Translations under genes and position numbers: made by a program | Notes under the pieces: generated by a model | What the model saw: the letters and a program-made list of their open reading frames with translations, nothing else | What the model was told of the DNA's origin: nothing | The model's database searches: none | Shown: positions 62,574 through 64,000 of the stretch, piece by piece | Layout of the letters: each line of letters begins with the position of its first letter | Numbering within the stretch: position 1 is the stretch's first letter | NCBI RefSeq assembly: GCF_002261475.1 | Contig: NZ_NEVN01000004.1 | Location: 124,001-188,000 of the forward strand | Reading direction: 5' to 3' | Length of the DNA: 64,000 nucleotides | Source of the DNA: Bordetella genomosp. 5 | GTDB lineage: Bacteria > Pseudomonadota > Gammaproteobacteria > Burkholderiales > Burkholderiaceae_B

Positions 62574-63976
62574 GCACGTCCTGCGTCACGGCTACGCCCC
62601 GTGTGATCATCGTGATCGATGCGCGCCCGGTGGCGGGCGCAGAGCAAGGCCAGGCGCTGGTGTTGGGCCTGGTGTTGCTGGCGGCCGTCACCGCGGCCTG
62701 GGCGGGTTCCGCCGCCATCGGCCGCGTCGCCGGCGCCAGCACGCGGCTCGTTCACGTGGCCGACGCCGCGGTCTATAGCGGCGCGCTGGTGCAGGCGCGC
62801 GCGCTCAATCTGGTCGCCTACATCAACCGGGCGCAGATCGCGCATCAGGTGGCCCTTGCTCATCTCGCCACCGTGGCCAGCTGGAATGCCTTTGCCAGCA
62901 CGCAGGCACGGCAGTCCCGCCGGCGCAATCCGCCGGCCACGCTCATCGGCGGTTTGTTCGGGCCCAGCTTCGGTTGGGCGTATGGCCGCGCCCGCGATGG
63001 CGGTGTGTCGCCCGAGGCGGTGCGCGCCGCGGCCACGCGCCACGATGCCATCGTGCACGACGTGCTGCTGCAGGCCGCGCGGCACCAGCTGCGCGACACG
63101 CCCTCGCTGCGTGATCAGATCGTGCAGGCCGTGCTCAGCGCCAACGACGATAGTGGCCTTCCGCTCTCGTTCTCGGTTTTGCGTGATGGCTGGGCCGGCA
63201 CTGTCGTCGAACACGACGCGCGCTCATCCAAAGGTTTGCGGCCTCTCGCGCTCGACGCCGCGGGTCGTTACGGCCTGCTGTTCCCGCGGGATCGCACCGA
63301 GCGCAGTCCATGGATTGTCTACAAGTGGTGCCCCTGGATGCGCCATGAGTTGCGGCGCATGGGCCAGACCATGCTGGGCCGCGACGGCCGCTGGGCTTCG
63401 GCGGACACGCAGTCATTCCATTCGCTGCGATTCAACAAGTGGCGAGGCTGCTATCACCGCGAGTACCCGATGGGCTGGGCGCAGGTGGGCGGCGCGGGGG
63501 GCGACCGCGTCATGCCGGCCGTCACTGCCAAAAACGGCTGGCGGCTCGTCGAGATCGCGCGCCACGGGCCCATCACGCGGCTGCTGTCCGGCAATCCGAT
63601 GGCGCAGTGGCGCGGTTTTGCCGAGTCCTGGGCACTGCCGGGCCGAGGCCTGCCGGCCATGCATGGGCTATCCAATACCGCAGGGCCCACCCTCATCATC
63701 CGCGTGCAGGGCGCCGTGGCGCAGAGCGATGCCGCGCGCCCGGGTGGCGCGCCTGCCTCGCTGGCCTGGCGTTGGCGCTTGCCCGCGCTCGATGATATGC
63801 CGCTGTCGCATACGGTGGCGGCACAGGCGTATCTCGCACTGCCGCCCGTACGTCAGGGGCTGGAGCCCGCGCAGCTGTCGGCCTTGTTGCGCCCTTACTG
63901 GATGGCTCGGCGAGTGGCGGTGCCGGGCAGCCTGTCCGTCGCGCCCGCGCGGCCTGCCACAAAGGCGCAGCCATGA
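62570..63976 (+). CDS. TadG/TadE-like pilus assembly membrane protein
   Basis: 468 residues. An early membrane segment follows EQGQALVLGLVLLAAVTAAWAG (about 25-47), the GQALVL start typical of TadG-like proteins. The rest is a large periplasmic part with a LVHVADAAVYSGALVQARALNLVAYINRAQ helix, as in DUF2134/TadG-type proteins. It overlaps both neighbours by ATGA, so it belongs to a tightly coupled operon running off the right edge. Confidence 0.7.
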   Translation: MSTSCVTATPRVIIVIDARPVAGAEQGQALVLGLVLLAAVTAAWAGSAAIGRVAGASTRLVHVADAAVYSGALVQARALNLVAYINRAQIAHQVALAHLATVASWNAFASTQARQSRRRNPPATLIGGLFGPSFGWAYGRARDGGVSPEAVRAAATRHDAIVHDVLLQAARHQLRDTPSLRDQIVQAVLSANDDSGLPLSFSVLRDGWAGTVVEHDARSSKGLRPLALDAAGRYGLLFPRDRTERSPWIVYKWCPWMRHELRRMGQTMLGRDGRWASADTQSFHSLRFNKWRGCYHREYPMGWAQVGGAGGDRVMPAVTAKNGWRLVEIARHGPITRLLSGNPMAQWRGFAESWALPGRGLPAMHGLSNTAGPTLIIRVQGAVAQSDAARPGGAPASLAWRWRLPALDDMPLSHTVAAQAYLALPPVRQGLEPAQLSALLRPYWMARRVAVPGSLSVAPARPATKAQP

Positions 63977-64000
63977 GCACGATGGCCTTGCGCATGATGC
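63973..64000 (+). CDS. Start of a further gene in the pilus-like operon (cut by window edge)
   Basis: ATG at 63973 overlaps the previous stop (ATGA) and the frame is open (MSTMALRMM) to the end of the window. Only nine codons can be seen, so no product can be named. Confidence 0.45.

Overview
The window is high-GC DNA whose housekeeping genes (recA-recX, metR/metE, sucCD, hemCDXY, pyrB with an N-terminal extension, rdgC, ppa, a MocR regulator, MHS and AAHS transporters, a classical Gram-negative porin) point to a betaproteobacterium of the order Burkholderiales, most like the Alcaligenaceae (Bordetella/Achromobacter relatives). The assignment rests on gene content and family resemblance only; no search was run.

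Positions 1 to about 10,480 are the right end of a prophage. Tail-fibre genes (3-2382) end in a terminator. A lysis cassette follows (2448-3945: membrane/coiled-coil protein, SAR-type endolysin, Rz with nested Rz1). Then comes a less GC-rich accessory zone of small genes: a cold-shock protein, an SRAP-type DNA-protein crosslink protein, lipoprotein and membrane proteins, two damaged small genes, and an H-NS DNA-binding domain fused to a TetR-like regulator. The prophage ends at a 47-nt 3' half of a CAT-anticodon tRNA (10432-10478), read here as attR. No integrase lies inside the window.

Positions 10.5-15.7 kb form a small chromosomal island. It holds a HigBA-like toxin-antitoxin pair, a short repeat family sharing an AGTCTGACACC core in opposite orientations around two small genes, a frameshifted Phd/YefM antitoxin remnant, and an autotransporter with HAF-type repeats. 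About 285 bp of decanucleotide-like tandem repeat lies upstream of the autotransporter.

Positions 15.7-32 kb carry mostly accessory metabolism and envelope genes: a TSUP exporter, a LexA-like (S24) repressor facing two small genes across palindromic operators, a TsdA-like thiosulfate dehydrogenase overlapping a tri-haem cytochrome, an SPFH protein coupled to a 33-residue membrane microprotein, MFS transporters, a porin, a PAP2 phosphatase, aldose epimerase and a class A beta-lactamase with a Tat-type signal.

Positions 32-64 kb are the conserved core: regulators, tRNA-fMet (overlapped by a coding region), endonuclease I, entericidins, pyrB, rdgC, an MHS transporter next to a TctDE-like two-component system, SOS-controlled recA and recX, the divergent metR/metE pair, sucCD, two TerC paralogues, a 40-residue pilin-N-terminus-like microprotein leading into hemCDXY, ppa and a FAH-family hydrolase. 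The start of a Flp/Tad-type pilin locus runs off the right edge.

No CRISPR array, rRNA, integrase or intact transposase gene was found. The most distinctive items are the H-NS/TetR fusion in the prophage, the tRNA-derived att site, the inverted repeat family with its adjoining toxin-antitoxin debris, the tandem array in front of the autotransporter, the coding region ending inside tRNA-fMet, and the microproteins.
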